DNA of 47,331 nt from an uncultured Collinsella sp. (GTDB lineage: Bacteria; Actinomycetota; Coriobacteriia; Coriobacteriales; Coriobacteriaceae): contig UQNC01000009.1 of the NCBI GenBank assembly GCA_900542175.1, forward strand, positions 1 through 47,331, written 5' to 3'. Below are positions 40,579 to 47,331 of the stretch, in pieces (position 1 is the first letter of the stretch; each line of letters begins with the position of its first letter). Under the pieces are notes generated by a model that ran no database searches, had not been told where the DNA came from, and was given only the letters and a program-made list of their open reading frames with translations. The position numbers and the translations under genes were made by a program.

Positions 40579-41895
40579 TTATCCTTTCCACCCCAAATGG
40601 GAATCCTCCGATGCGCCTTCGCACGCTCGCATGACCTCGATACCGTGCGAGCGTGCGAACTCAACGAGCTCTGCGTTGCGGGCGTTTATGGTGCCGAAGG
40701 CGGCGGGACACACGATAAGGCGCGCGCAGTGGACGAGGAGCTCTTTGGCGCGGGCTATGGTTCTATCCCCGATCGGCTCGAAGGCGCGCTCGGCCACGCA
40801 TTCCGCCGCCAGGTCGCGCGCGAGCTCGCAGTCGATGTCCCCTTCGTGCAGAACGCCCGTGTAGAACGCCTTGCCCTGCCGAATGAGCTGGCGAAACACA
40901 GTCGACCCCGTACCTGCGCCGGCGATGACGAACGTGTGCTCATCGCCGTGCGGGCGTCCAATTTCCACGCTGCCGAAGCGCTCGTTGAAGGTGCCATGTT
41001 GAAGGCCGTAGAGCTCGCCAATCGTCTCGCGCGTGAATATGTCCTCGGGTGCGCCGGCGCGGAAGACCCGGCCGTCCTTCACGCAAATCACCTTGTCGGC
41101 GCTTTTCTGCGCGAGCTCGAGTTCGTGGATGGACATGATGACAGCCACATTCCGCGATTTCGCAAGGTGGCGAAGTATTCGCAGCAGGTCGATCTGGTAG
41201 CGGATATCGAGATACGACGTGGGCTCGTCGAGCACGAGCACACGCGGATCCTGCGCGATGGCGCGTGCGAGCATGACGCGCTGGCGTTGCCCGTCGCTTA
41301 TCTGCATGAAATCGCGCTCGGCGAGCTCTTCCACATGAGCGGTTTTCATGGCCTCGTCGACCCGACTATGGTCGTCGGGCGAGAGTGCGCCCATTCGCCC
41401 GGTGTAGGGATACCTTCCCGCCTCTACGATATCGCGGCAGGTGAGAAGCTCGGTCCGGGGGCGATCTGTCAGCATAACGGCAAGGTTCCTTGCAAACTCC
41501 GCCGTCTTCCATCGGGAAATCTCCCGCCCGTCGAGCTCGACCGCGCCGGCAAGCGGTGCCAGATGGCGTGTGATGGTTTTTAAGATGGTCGACTTGCCCG
41601 AGCCGTTCGGCCCGATGAGCGCCACGACGTCGCCCGCGCGAACCTCCAGATCGACGCCTCCGACTACGACCTTCTTGTCGTAGCCCGCCGACAGGTCGCT
41701 TATGTGGAAAAGCGGCGCTCCGTCAGCCTGCGTTTCGACCGTAGTTTCGAGGTTCGGCTCCGCTCGGAAGAGGCGTTCCGCGCGCAGTTCCGCACGAGCC
41801 GAAAGTGCCTTCTGGCGCTTTCGTGCGAGCTCAGGACTGTCTAAGCATGGAATGTCCCCTCCGAGCGTTTTGGGCCGCGGCACGAATTCCCCCAT
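40579..41895 (-). CDS. ABC transporter ATPase (FecE/BtuD type) with an extra C-terminal domain
   Basis: A 438-residue protein. The first 60 residues are a charged extension. The ATPase domain (about 62-300) has Walker A LIGPNGSGKSTIL, signature ISDGQRQRVMLARA (SDGQ rather than SGGQ), Walker B VLVLDEPTSYLDI and the switch His in MSIHE. The final 120 residues form an unrelated alpha/beta-looking domain (FVIAGAGTGSTVFRQLI, FYTGVLHEGDIDCELA, FEPIGDRTIARA, IVCPAAFGTINARNAELV). Typical FecE or BtuD ends near 260. Its ATG immediately follows the permease stop. It powers uptake of a metal chelate or corrinoid by the neighbouring permease. Confidence 0.9.
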   Translation of the reverse strand: MGEFVPRPKTLGGDIPCLDSPELARKRQKALSARAELRAERLFRAEPNLETTVETQADGAPLFHISDLSAGYDKKVVVGGVDLEVRAGDVVALIGPNGSGKSTILKTITRHLAPLAGAVELDGREISRWKTAEFARNLAVMLTDRPRTELLTCRDIVEAGRYPYTGRMGALSPDDHSRVDEAMKTAHVEELAERDFMQISDGQRQRVMLARAIAQDPRVLVLDEPTSYLDIRYQIDLLRILRHLAKSRNVAVIMSIHELELAQKSADKVICVKDGRVFRAGAPEDIFTRETIGELYGLQHGTFNERFGSVEIGRPHGDEHTFVIAGAGTGSTVFRQLIRQGKAFYTGVLHEGDIDCELARDLAAECVAERAFEPIGDRTIARAKELLVHCARLIVCPAAFGTINARNAELVEFARSHGIEVMRACEGASEDSHLGWKG

Positions 41896-42936
41896 CTACC
41901 TCACCCGCTTCTTCAACATGAGCGCGATAACCACCGGAGCGCCGAAGATGGCGGTGACGGCGCTGATGGAAAGCTCGACGGGAGAGAACAGCGTGCGCGC
42001 GATCAAATCGCAGCCCGCGCAGAAGATGGCGCCTCCCAAGAAGCACGCAGGAATCACGCGGATGGGCTTCGACGACTTTAGCGCCGACTTCACGAGATGC
42101 GGAACCGCGATGCCTACGAACGACACCGGACCAGCGAACGCGGTCACGCAGGCGGAGAGCATGCTCGCTAGAAGGACGAGCACCACGCGGAAGCGTTCGA
42201 CGTTCACGCCGACGCTTTTCGCGTAGGCTTCTCCCAGCTGGAAGGCGGAAAGGGGCTTCGATATCGCGAATACGCATGCGCTCACGGTGATCACCACGAC
42301 CGCGATGACCGCGATGTCGTCCCAGCTCGAACCCGAGAAGCTACCCAAAGACCAGTTGTGCAGGTTCACGATGGACTGGTCGTCGGCGAAGGCGATGAGG
42401 AAGTTCGTCGCCGCCGAGCAGATGTATCCCACCATGACGCCCGCCACGATGAGCATGGCCATGGAACTTATGCGCCGTGCGATGAGGAGCACGAAGCCGA
42501 TGGTGATAAGCGAGCCCAGAAACGCTGCGGCCACCATGGCCGGCGAGGACATGGCCTGGTTCGCGCCTAGAAGTACGATCATCGTAAGCGCGACGACGAA
42601 CTTTGCGCCCGAGGAGACGCCCAAGATGAACGGGTCGGCGATGGGGTTGTTGAAAAACGTCTGCAGCAGGAACCCGGAAAGCGAAAGTGCCCCGCCGAGA
42701 AGCACGGCTGAAAGCACGCGCGGCAGGCGAATCTCCCAGATGACCTGGCTTTCCATGGAATTGGCCGCGCCGCCCGAAAGGATGCCGGGGATGTGGTCTG
42801 CGGGCACGAGCACGCTCCCGATGCACAGGTTGGCCCCGACGAGCACGATGAGGGCAACAGCGAGCAGCGCCGTCACGACGCGACACCGCGCGGCGCGCCC
42901 CGATTCGTCGTATGCCATGGAAAGCCGGCTTCTCAT
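41896..42936 (-). CDS. FecCD/BtuC-type ABC permease
   Basis: A 346-residue permease with about nine or ten membrane segments. Family features are present: SQVIWEIRLPRVLSAVLLGGALSLSG (split here across the N-terminal quarter), NPIADPFILGVSSGA, LGEAYAKSVGVNVERFR and the closing GPVSFVGIAVPHLVK. This family carries iron-siderophores, heme or vitamin B12. It lies between the binding protein gene (4 bases before it) and the ATPase gene (directly after). The riboswitch upstream favours a corrinoid or related tetrapyrrole substrate. Confidence 0.93.
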   Translation of the reverse strand: MRSRLSMAYDESGRAARCRVVTALLAVALIVLVGANLCIGSVLVPADHIPGILSGGAANSMESQVIWEIRLPRVLSAVLLGGALSLSGFLLQTFFNNPIADPFILGVSSGAKFVVALTMIVLLGANQAMSSPAMVAAAFLGSLITIGFVLLIARRISSMAMLIVAGVMVGYICSAATNFLIAFADDQSIVNLHNWSLGSFSGSSWDDIAVIAVVVITVSACVFAISKPLSAFQLGEAYAKSVGVNVERFRVVLVLLASMLSACVTAFAGPVSFVGIAVPHLVKSALKSSKPIRVIPACFLGGAIFCAGCDLIARTLFSPVELSISAVTAIFGAPVVIALMLKKRVR

Positions 42937-42940
42937 GGCG

Positions 42941-44512
42941 CTAACCGAGCTTCCTCAGATAATGGAAGTCGCTCGCGTCATCGCCGGTGAACGCCCCGTG
43001 CAGCTCGTCGATAATGTCGGCGGTAGAAGTCATCTGCTGGTACATGTCGGCGCTTGTGACCCAGACGTTGCCGTTCTTCACGGCTTTGAACTGCGACAAT
43101 AGCGCGTTTTTGCCTACGAAGTCGTTCAAGGTGGCAACCGATTCGTCGATGGTGCCGTTGTAGACGATGATGTCGGCATCCTTCGCCGTCGCGTAGAAGC
43201 GCTCCATTTCGAGCGTTACTGACGAACCTGACGTCGACGCCGTCTGCGCGTCATCGAGCGCATAACTGCCGCCTGCAAGCTCGATCATCTGCGCCACGTA
43301 GTCGCCCGCCCGCCGCGTGACGGCGGCCCCGTTCGAGTTAATGTAGAAATACGCCACGGTTTTACCTGACGACGCGAGCCCCGACGTTTGCTCGACGCGG
43401 GCCTTCTGCTCGTTGAACAGGTGCGCGGCCTCGTCTTCCTTGTCGAACAGGACGCCGAAAAGCTTAATCCACTCGACGCGCCCGAGTGCTTCGGGCTCGC
43501 TCGACGACTGTTCGGTGAGCACGACGAGCCCGAGCTTCTGCAGCTTTTCCTTCACATCGGGCGTGTGGTTGATCATGGTGTTCTCGATGGCGAGCGTGCA
43601 GCCCGAGGCCGATATTCGCTCGTAGTCGGGCGCGCTGTACTTGCCGCCGTAGGCGATCGCCCCACTTTCGAGCGCGCTTTTGAAGCCTGCGACCGAGCAA
43701 TCGTCGGCCTTCGTGCCCGACATGATGATATTGTCGTTCGCATCGAGCGCGTCGACCAGGCACATCGTCGCCGACGACACGAGGTACACCTTGTCGGCGG
43801 GGCGCCTTATGACCGCGATGTCGGAGCTCAACCCATCAGGTACCTTCGCATCTTGCGGCACCACGAGGAAACGCTCCCCATTCGAAACGCAGATAAGCCG
43901 CAGACCGCCTTCGAACTCGTCGACAGTGAAGTGCTCGGCGTATTCAAGCTGAAGCGCCCCCGTCGGCTCCCAGCCGCAGCCCAAATCGGCGTTGTGGAAG
44001 TCGGCCGCGGCGCTTGAAGCCGTTCCTGCAGGGGAGCCGCCGCTTGCATCGTCGCCCGATTTCTCCTTCATGGTGGATGAGTCGAAGTGGATCGTGTAGT
44101 CGATGGTGTGCGGCGTCGACATGGCGACGGTCTCGGCCGACACGGCGATGTCCTCGTCGAGCGTGACGGGTATCTCGAACGTGGAGTTGCCGCCGTCGTT
44201 TACGGGCGCGTAGTCCACGCCGTCGACGGTCATCTTGTCGTAGTTCGAACTCGACCAGGTGACCGTCGCGGTGTAGGTGTCGCCATCCTTCACAATTGTG
44301 GTGGGTGAGGCGATGCTTGCGCGCCCTGACCCACCGGAAAGCGAGACACTCACAGTGTATTCCTGAGAGCGCGCCGTGCCACCGGTCGCGTTCGGGCTCG
44401 CACTGCACCCCGCGAAGGGAAGCGCGAGCAGGGCGACGAGAACGCAGGCGATCGCGCGCGCCGCGATGCTGCGGCGCTTCCTGTTTTCCCCCTTGGGAAG
44501 AATCGACCGCAT
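42941..44512 (-). CDS. Substrate-binding lipoprotein of the ABC transporter with an extra N-terminal beta domain
   Basis: A 523-residue exported protein. Residues 1-36 are a signal peptide ending in a lipobox (LPFAGC). A beta-rich domain follows at about 50-150 (YTVSVSL, TYTATVTWSSSNYDKM, FEIPVTLDEDIAVSAETV), then a class III binding-protein fold (about 180-520: IAVIRRPADKVYLVS, DIIVYNGTIDESVATL) as in FecB/BtuF proteins. The extra domain resembles that of the small lipoprotein encoded just upstream (shared V/IPV-x-LDED box). The duplication suggests both bind the same ligand on the cell surface, with the fused one handing it to the permease. Confidence 0.85.
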   Translation of the reverse strand: MRSILPKGENRKRRSIAARAIACVLVALLALPFAGCSASPNATGGTARSQEYTVSVSLSGGSGRASIASPTTIVKDGDTYTATVTWSSSNYDKMTVDGVDYAPVNDGGNSTFEIPVTLDEDIAVSAETVAMSTPHTIDYTIHFDSSTMKEKSGDDASGGSPAGTASSAAADFHNADLGCGWEPTGALQLEYAEHFTVDEFEGGLRLICVSNGERFLVVPQDAKVPDGLSSDIAVIRRPADKVYLVSSATMCLVDALDANDNIIMSGTKADDCSVAGFKSALESGAIAYGGKYSAPDYERISASGCTLAIENTMINHTPDVKEKLQKLGLVVLTEQSSSEPEALGRVEWIKLFGVLFDKEDEAAHLFNEQKARVEQTSGLASSGKTVAYFYINSNGAAVTRRAGDYVAQMIELAGGSYALDDAQTASTSGSSVTLEMERFYATAKDADIIVYNGTIDESVATLNDFVGKNALLSQFKAVKNGNVWVTSADMYQQMTSTADIIDELHGAFTGDDASDFHYLRKLG

Positions 44513-44516
44513 GGCG

Positions 44517-45050
44517 TTACTTCAGTGCGTCGGCGCGCAGATCGACGCCGGCGGATTCGAACACGAGCGTGCGGTCGTACCACTGCTCTTTTCTAATACT
44601 CCACGCGGCACAGGCGGTGTCCTCGTCGAGCGCATCAACGGGCACGTCGTAGGTGTACTTGCCTTCCCCGTTTTCCACATAGGGGATGAAGTCTGCCTCG
44701 CTCGCGGCGGCAGCCTCGTCGCCCGTGCCCATGAAGAGCTTGCCGTAGCCCGTGCCGGAAAGCGTCATCACGCAGTGCATGGAGCCGTTTTCCACGATGA
44801 GCTGGGCGTCCACAATCCTGAACATGTTCGAGCTGGAATCTACGGTGATCGGATAGGTGCCGTCGGCTACCTTGTCGGCGGTGATGGGGGCAGCGCTTGC
44901 GCCCTCGGTCGCATCGGCCGCCTGCTCGGTCTTTTCCTGGGAATCGGTATTGCTTGCCTTTGCGCTGTCGCTTGAATTTCCGGCGCAGCCGGCGAGCGAG
45001 AACGCGAGAAGCGCCGCCGACAGGGCGAAGACGAGGGTTTTCTTCAACAT
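44517..45050 (-). CDS. Small surface lipoprotein with a NEAT-like beta domain
   Basis: A 177-residue lipoprotein. ATG 45050 follows AAAGGAACCCCTCC and starts the signal peptide MLKKTLVFALSAALLAFSLA with lipobox LAGC. A Ser/Glu/Ala-rich linker (24-50) leads to one domain of about 110 residues: DGTYPITVDSSSNMFRIVDA, MTLSGTGYGKLFMGT, YDVPVDALDEDTACAAWS, WYDRTLVFES. The layout recalls NEAT-type surface domains that bind heme, but the NEAT heme motif is not clearly seen, so this is a structural guess. It ends 4 bases before the binding-protein gene. A role as a first receptor or ligand relay is inferred. Confidence 0.75.
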   Translation of the reverse strand: MLKKTLVFALSAALLAFSLAGCAGNSSDSAKASNTDSQEKTEQAADATEGASAAPITADKVADGTYPITVDSSSNMFRIVDAQLIVENGSMHCVMTLSGTGYGKLFMGTGDEAAAASEADFIPYVENGEGKYTYDVPVDALDEDTACAAWSIRKEQWYDRTLVFESAGVDLRADALK

Positions 45051-45112
45051 GGAGGGGTTCCTTTCAATCGCTTCTACCGCCCGCGCCGTGCGGTGGGCGG
45101 GCGGGATGCGAA

Positions 45113-45159
45113 TGCAACGGGCATGCGCCGTCGGTCGGGGAAGGCGCATGCCCGTTGCA
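45113..45159 (-). promoter_or_regulatory. 17-bp perfect inverted repeat between cbiK and the lipoprotein gene
   Basis: TGCAACGGGCATGCGCC (45113-45129) and its exact complement (45143-45159) flank a 13-base loop. No T-run follows on either strand. It lies inside the operon, so it probably stabilises or processes the message, or partly ends it, setting cbiK against transporter levels. Confidence 0.65.
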
Positions 45160-45194
45160 CGGGGACGCGACCGGCGCCCCCGTGCGCGGCGAGT

Positions 45195-46121
45195 TTACAG
45201 CTTGGCGATGGCGTCGTCCACGTGCGAGACGTAGATGTCGTCGACCGCGGCGTTCTGTCCCAGACCCTGGAGCAGGCACGTCACTTCGAAGCCGGCGGCC
45301 ACGAACTTCGCAGCCCAGCTGTCGGGGTCGGTCTCGTCTGCCATGTCGTTGTTCGCGTGGTCGCCCGCGACCACCATGAACGGCGCGAGCACGGCCTTCT
45401 TGTACCCTGCGGCGCTCGCAGCGGCGATAACATCCTCGCAGGTCGGTTCAGCCTCGACGGTGCCGACGAAGAACTGCGTCAAGCCCTCGTTCTTGAACAC
45501 TTCCTGCATCTTGGCATAGTCGGCGTTGGAATCGGCTTCGGTGCCGTGGCCCATGAGGCACAGCGCCGTCTTGCCGTCGTCGAAGGACGCCATGTTCTCC
45601 TTAATGGCTGCGGCCACCTTCTTGTAGTCGTCGTCGGAGGTGAGCAGCGGGTCGCCGAGCGAGATCTTGTCGAACTTGTCGGCGTACTTGTCGAGCTCGT
45701 CTTTCACGTCGGCGTATTCCAGGCCAGCCATGAGATGCGTCGGCTGCACGACGATTTCCTTCACGCCGTCTTCCACGCAGCGGTCGAGCGCCTCGGTCAT
45801 GTTGTCGATCGTGATGCCGTCGCGCTTCTTCAGCTTGTCGATGATGATCTGCGCGGTGAAGGCGCGGCGGATGTCGTAGTCCTGCCAGTACTTCTCGCGG
45901 ATAGCGTCTTCGATGGCGCCGATGGTGATGTGGCGCGAGTCGTTGTAGCTCGTGCCGAAGCTCGTGACGAGAATGACCGGCTTCACGGCCATCTCCTTTT
46001 CGCTCGATTTCTCGGAACTCGCGGAGGTGTTGGAGCAGCCCGCGAGCGCGACTCCGGCGAGCGCGACGGCTCCGGTTGCTGCGGCGCCCATGAAGCCGCG
46101 GCGTGACATCTGGTCGGACAT
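45195..46121 (-). CDS. cbiK: Exported sirohydrochlorin cobaltochelatase-like lipoprotein (CbiK family)
   Basis: A 308-residue CbiK-family chelatase (PF06180), which inserts Co2+ into sirohydrochlorin (or Fe2+ in related enzymes). The chelatase domain starts near residue 48 (VILVTSFGTSYNDSR). The metal-site histidines are seen in VVQPTHLMAGLEY and APFMVVAGDHANNDMA, with LMGHGTEADSN between. Unlike cytoplasmic CbiK, it starts with a twin-arginine signal (SRRGFMGAAATG) and a lipobox (LAGCSN), so it should be a Tat-exported membrane-anchored lipoprotein. ATG 46121 has GGAAAGGG upstream; longer frames run into the riboswitch. It leads the transporter operon. A surface tetrapyrrole- or cobalt-handling role is inferred. 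Confidence 0.9.
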   Translation of the reverse strand: MSDQMSRRGFMGAAATGAVALAGVALAGCSNTSASSEKSSEKEMAVKPVILVTSFGTSYNDSRHITIGAIEDAIREKYWQDYDIRRAFTAQIIIDKLKKRDGITIDNMTEALDRCVEDGVKEIVVQPTHLMAGLEYADVKDELDKYADKFDKISLGDPLLTSDDDYKKVAAAIKENMASFDDGKTALCLMGHGTEADSNADYAKMQEVFKNEGLTQFFVGTVEAEPTCEDVIAAASAAGYKKAVLAPFMVVAGDHANNDMADETDPDSWAAKFVAAGFEVTCLLQGLGQNAAVDDIYVSHVDDAIAKL

Positions 46122-46289
46122 GGTTTTCCCTTTCCTCGGTTTGCCGGTCCCCCGGCGACAGTTGCTTATCGGCACAAGCGAAAGAAAAGCGCGCTCGTCC
46201 GCAAAGGGATAGCGCGCCTGTTTCTTGCATTCGAAAGGGAAGCGCACTCCTCGGGGTTCACAAGGAGCTAACGCCACGGCGATGCCGTG

Positions 46290-46430
46290 AGGAAAAGGCG
46301 AAGCAGTCTGGCTTGGGGCGCGAGGCGGTTCGCCCGCGCGTCCTACACAGTAATGTCCCTTGCCCAGGATTCCCACCTGGTTCCCTCCGCAAGCCAGCGC
46401 GGACTGCGTGGGCGCCGCGCCGGTCGTTTC
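46290..46430 (-). promoter_or_regulatory. Cobalamin riboswitch upstream of cbiK
   Basis: On the minus strand the conserved cobalamin aptamer core is visible. GAGGGAACCAGGTGGGAATCC (21 bases, here given only by position 46367-46387) corresponds to the GGGAA-GGTG-AATCC segment; TTACTGTG near 46350 matches the conserved ACTG; and AAGCCAGACTGC (46303-46314) is the B12 box. A CACGGC-ATC-GCCGTG hairpin near 46274-46288 follows and may be part of the expression platform. High cobalamin would be expected to switch off cbiK and the transporter genes. Confidence 0.85.
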
Positions 46431-46467
46431 CTTTTATTCGATTGTCATATGCTCGTTGCCGAAACTA

Positions 46468-46482
46468 CCACTATGATAGTGG
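46468..46482. promoter_or_regulatory. 15-bp perfect palindrome in the cbiK-cobM divergent region
   Basis: CCACTAT-G-ATAGTGG is a perfect inverted repeat between the riboswitch and the methyltransferase gene. It contains TATGAT, a possible -10 for the + strand. It could be an operator for a regulator of both directions. The rest of 46122-46632 beyond the riboswitch shows no gene. Confidence 0.5.
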
Positions 46483-46632
46483 GCGTTTGTGGGCGTGTCA
46501 AAGCCAGGGCGGGCGGCATTGCGCCTCCTGCCTACGTATTTGCGCCGATTGCCGCTGCGGGCGCCGTGTCTTGCCCGCTGTGCGAAGGGCGGCGTAAACG
46601 GTTGCGATGAGAAACGGGAAGGGAAGGCTCGG

Positions 46633-47331
46633 ATGATTCATATCGTTGGCGCAGGTTCGGGCGCCGCCGACCTTATCACGCTGCGCGGGGCGCGTCTTCT
46701 GCGCGCGGCCGACGTGGTCGTTTGGGCGGGGAGCCTTGTGAACCCCGAGCTGCTCGCCGAGTGCAAGGAATCCTGCGTCGTCTACGACAGCGCGCACATG
46801 ACCTTGGAGGAAGTGCTCGACGTGATGTGCGCGGCGGATGCGCGGGGCGAGGAAGTGGTGCGCCTGCACACGGGCGACCCGTGCCTGTACGGCGCCATCC
46901 AGGAGCAGATGGACGCGCTCGACGCGCGCGGCGTGGACTACGAGGTGGTGCCCGGCGTGTCGAGCTTTTGCGGTGCCGCGGCGGCGCTTCGCCAGGAATA
47001 CACGCTGCCGGGAATCAGCCAGTCGGTCGTGATCACGCGGCTTTCCGGGCGCACCCCCATGCCCGCGGGCGAGGGCATGCGCACCATGGCGGAAAGCGGC
47101 TCGACTATGGTCATCTTCCTGAGCTCGGGTATGCTCGCCGAGCTTTCCGCCGAGCTTTTGGCCGCAGGCCGCAGCTCCGACGAGCCGGCGGCGCTCGTGT
47201 ACAAGGCGACCTGGCCTGAGGAGCGCGTGGTGCGATGCACAGTGGGCACGCTCGCCGATGCGGGCGCGCGAGAGGGCATCGACCGCACGGCGCTCGTGGT
47301 GGTGGGCCGCGTGCTCGGAGCTCGCGGCGGG
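46633..47331 (+). CDS. cobM: Cobalt-precorrin-4 / precorrin-4 C11-methyltransferase (partial)
   Basis: 233 codons are open to the window end. The protein is a SAM-dependent corrin methyltransferase of the CbiF/CobM group: MIHIVGAGSGAADLITLRG (glycine-rich start), VVWAGSLVNPELL, VVRLHTGDPCLYGAIQEQ, VVPGVSSFCGAAAALRQE and TMVIFLSSGML. It methylates C11 of (cobalt-)precorrin-4 in cobalamin synthesis. The complete family protein is about 250 residues, so only the last few tens are missing. GGGAAGG precedes ATG 46633. It diverges from the cbiK operon, and further cob/cbi genes probably follow beyond the window. Confidence 0.93.
   Translation, partial: MIHIVGAGSGAADLITLRGARLLRAADVVVWAGSLVNPELLAECKESCVVYDSAHMTLEEVLDVMCAADARGEEVVRLHTGDPCLYGAIQEQMDALDARGVDYEVVPGVSSFCGAAAALRQEYTLPGISQSVVITRLSGRTPMPAGEGMRTMAESGSTMVIFLSSGMLAELSAELLAAGRSSDEPAALVYKATWPEERVVRCTVGTLADAGAREGIDRTALVVVGRVLGARGG

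Noticed and set aside
40284..40664. 126-codon minus frame over the IS fragment
   Set aside because: It is the wrong frame; the neighbouring frame gives clear integrase-core residues.
46480..46632. Second cobalamin riboswitch on the + strand before the methyltransferase gene, because AAAGCCAGGGCGGGCGG occurs
   Set aside because: Only this short run resembles a B12 box; the other conserved aptamer segments are missing and in the wrong order.
1..47331. CRISPR arrays or prophage
   Set aside because: No regularly spaced direct repeats and no phage structural, integrase or lysis genes were seen.

Overview
The window reads as a high-GC actinobacterial chromosome segment, most likely from a Collinsella-like member of the Coriobacteriia. 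This is inferred from protein flavour, ATG/GTG/TTG starts, dense ATGA overlaps and gene order; no search was run. Almost every housekeeping gene lies on the + strand.

Left part (1-14.7 kb): the end of an IS3-family (IS150-type) element with its OrfA, then a minus-strand glycerol-dehydrogenase-like gene. A transcriptional T-box riboswitch drives ileS. Paired palindromes follow, then lspA-rluD, a membrane glycosyltransferase, a short A24 (prepilin-type) peptidase, a dGTPase-like HD protein and rarA. A stress-type cassette comes next: DUF948 protein, anti-sigma-like protein, SigB/SigF-type sigma factor and AI-2E-family membrane protein.

Middle (14.7-28.4 kb): a small membrane protein gene, then alaS-ruvX-mltG-yqeG-aroK and an AroB-like protein that seems to have lost its catalytic residues. 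After a long hairpin leader comes an M24 aminopeptidase, then the operon efp-asp23-nusB-xseB-tlyA-nadK-recN.

Sugar region (28.4-36.3 kb): an RpiR-type regulator diverges from a complete fructose-type PTS set: fused EIIBCA permease, HPr, enzyme I and two tandem PfkB-family (1-phosphofructokinase-like) kinases. Several intercistronic hairpins lie between them, and a 129-bp near-perfect palindrome of unknown role sits between permease and HPr. Together they would import fructose as fructose-1-phosphate and convert it to fructose-1,6-bisphosphate.

The segment at 36.4-40.3 kb holds a CCA-adding-type nucleotidyltransferase, two identical tRNA-Glu(CTC) genes, a UPF0104-type membrane protein and a TetR regulator. 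A truncated IS3 OrfB fragment directly abuts the TetR stop codon.

Right part (40.6-47.3 kb): even more GC-rich and probably acquired. A minus-strand operon behind a cobalamin riboswitch encodes a Tat-exported lipoprotein version of the cobaltochelatase CbiK, a small lipoprotein, a substrate-binding lipoprotein with a related extra N-terminal domain, a FecCD/BtuC-type permease and an ABC ATPase with an unusual C-terminal domain. A CobM/CbiF-type corrin methyltransferase diverges from it and runs off the window. This B12-controlled, surface-exposed chelatase plus transporter set is the best candidate for an under-described system here.
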